From Ignavibacteriales bacterium (GTDB lineage: Bacteria; Bacteroidota; Ignavibacteria; UBA10030): a stretch of DNA of 8,324 nucleotides. The first letter of the stretch is position 1; every line of letters starts with the position of its first letter. Of the stretch, positions 8,149-8,324 are shown in pieces. The stretch covers positions 1 through 8,324 of the forward strand of contig JACRFF010000201.1 in NCBI GenBank assembly GCA_016218005.1, in the 5' to 3' direction. The translations under genes were made by a program, and so were the position numbers. Under the pieces are notes generated by a model that did no database searches, was not told where the DNA came from, and saw only the letters and a program-made list of their open reading frames with translations.

Positions 8149-8324
8149 GAACTTCACGACAAACAACTTCCTCTTGAACTTGACACAAGGACAAGCTGAG
8201 ATCGTTGAGGGCTTGTCTTTCCGTGGAGCTGGCGGGCGGATTTTCCATCGAAGGCACTGTGCCTGCCGGCAGGGATCAGCCTTCGGCTGAGAACCCACGA
8301 CCTGCTGATTATCCCGATGCCGCA
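8149..8324. other. Right-edge region without a convincing gene
   Basis: Together with 7980-8148 this makes a stretch of about 345 bp without a supported gene. It holds a 10-bp hairpin (8187-8196 with 8211-8220, one wobble) and the palindrome cluster at 8252-8290. On the minus strand one frame is open from the edge to a TGA at 8154-8156, just before the terminator. Its product is Ser/Arg-rich with no recognisable motif and runs through the palindromes. It could be the tail of a gene outside the window but I do not call it. Confidence 0.4.
8252..8290. repeat. Cluster of three adjoining palindromes
   Basis: Three palindromes adjoin or overlap: AGGCAC-T-GTGCCT (8252-8264), the perfect 12-bp CCTGCCGGCAGG (8262-8273), and TCAGCC-TTC-GGCTGA (8276-8290). 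CTTCGGCTGAG here (8281-8291) is also found inside the MITE-like element (2458-2468). That suggests related dispersed intergenic repeats of the REP/MITE sort. No inverted termini are visible before the window ends. Confidence 0.5.

Noticed and set aside
8291..8324. A tRNA 3' half on the minus strand, because GGTCGTGGGTTC (8291-8302) looks like a variable loop and T-arm
   Set aside because: The T-stem has no CCCAC partner downstream. The bases before it cannot form an anticodon stem with a loop carrying T33. It is more likely part of the repeat region.
8154..8324. C-terminal end of a minus-strand gene entering from the right edge and stopping just before the terminator
   Set aside because: The 56-residue product is Ser/Arg-rich with few acidic residues, runs through three palindromes and has no recognisable motif. 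Position alone is not enough to call a gene.

Overview
The window carries a compact run of genes that all lie on the minus strand. They are housekeeping and cell-envelope genes of a Gram-negative bacterium. Two features point to the Bacteroidota/Chlorobiota/Ignavibacteriota side of the tree. The first is an atpD-atpC pair separated from the other F1Fo genes. The second is a set of promoters with -10 boxes of the TATATT(T)G / TAAATTTG type. Lipoprotein signals, an alanine racemase and two peptidoglycan-acting lipoproteins agree with a diderm. The phylum call is inference, because no marker gene was compared.

Layout in transcription order (right to left). The right edge (8149-8324) has no convincing gene, only clustered palindromes, followed by a strong bidirectional terminator near 8122-8148. 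A promoter at 8025-8053 then drives atpD and atpC (F1 beta and epsilon subunits, 5 bp apart). A second promoter inside the atpC-alr gap precedes a tightly packed block: alr (TTG start), an unrecognised 269-aa helical protein coupled to it by an ATGA overlap, a mannose-1-phosphate guanylyltransferase, and the RlpA-type lipoprotein gene rlpA, which overlaps manC. Next comes a 157-bp palindrome-rich MITE-like element, then an RpiB/LacAB-family gene and a DUF167/YggU gene joined by an ATGA overlap. A new promoter starts a separately transcribed SLT-type lytic transglycosylase lipoprotein. Another near-consensus promoter starts a secreted beta-rich protein that runs off the left edge.

How the genes fit together. 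alr (D-alanine), rlpA and the SLT gene (glycan strand cleavage) and manC (GDP-mannose for surface glycans) form an envelope theme. atpDC and the sugar-phosphate isomerase-like gene are general metabolism.

The most unusual points are these. (1) The MITE-like element has 13-bp perfect terminal inverted repeats and a possible 4-bp TTTA target duplication, and one of its ends supplies the stop codon of rlpA. (2) The RpiB-like protein lacks the usual catalytic Cys motif, and its conserved reading frame extends upstream of every ordinary start codon, right up to that element. (3) Four promoters share an exact 17-nt spacer and very similar -10 boxes. I see no defence system, CRISPR array, phage or other novel multi-gene system here.
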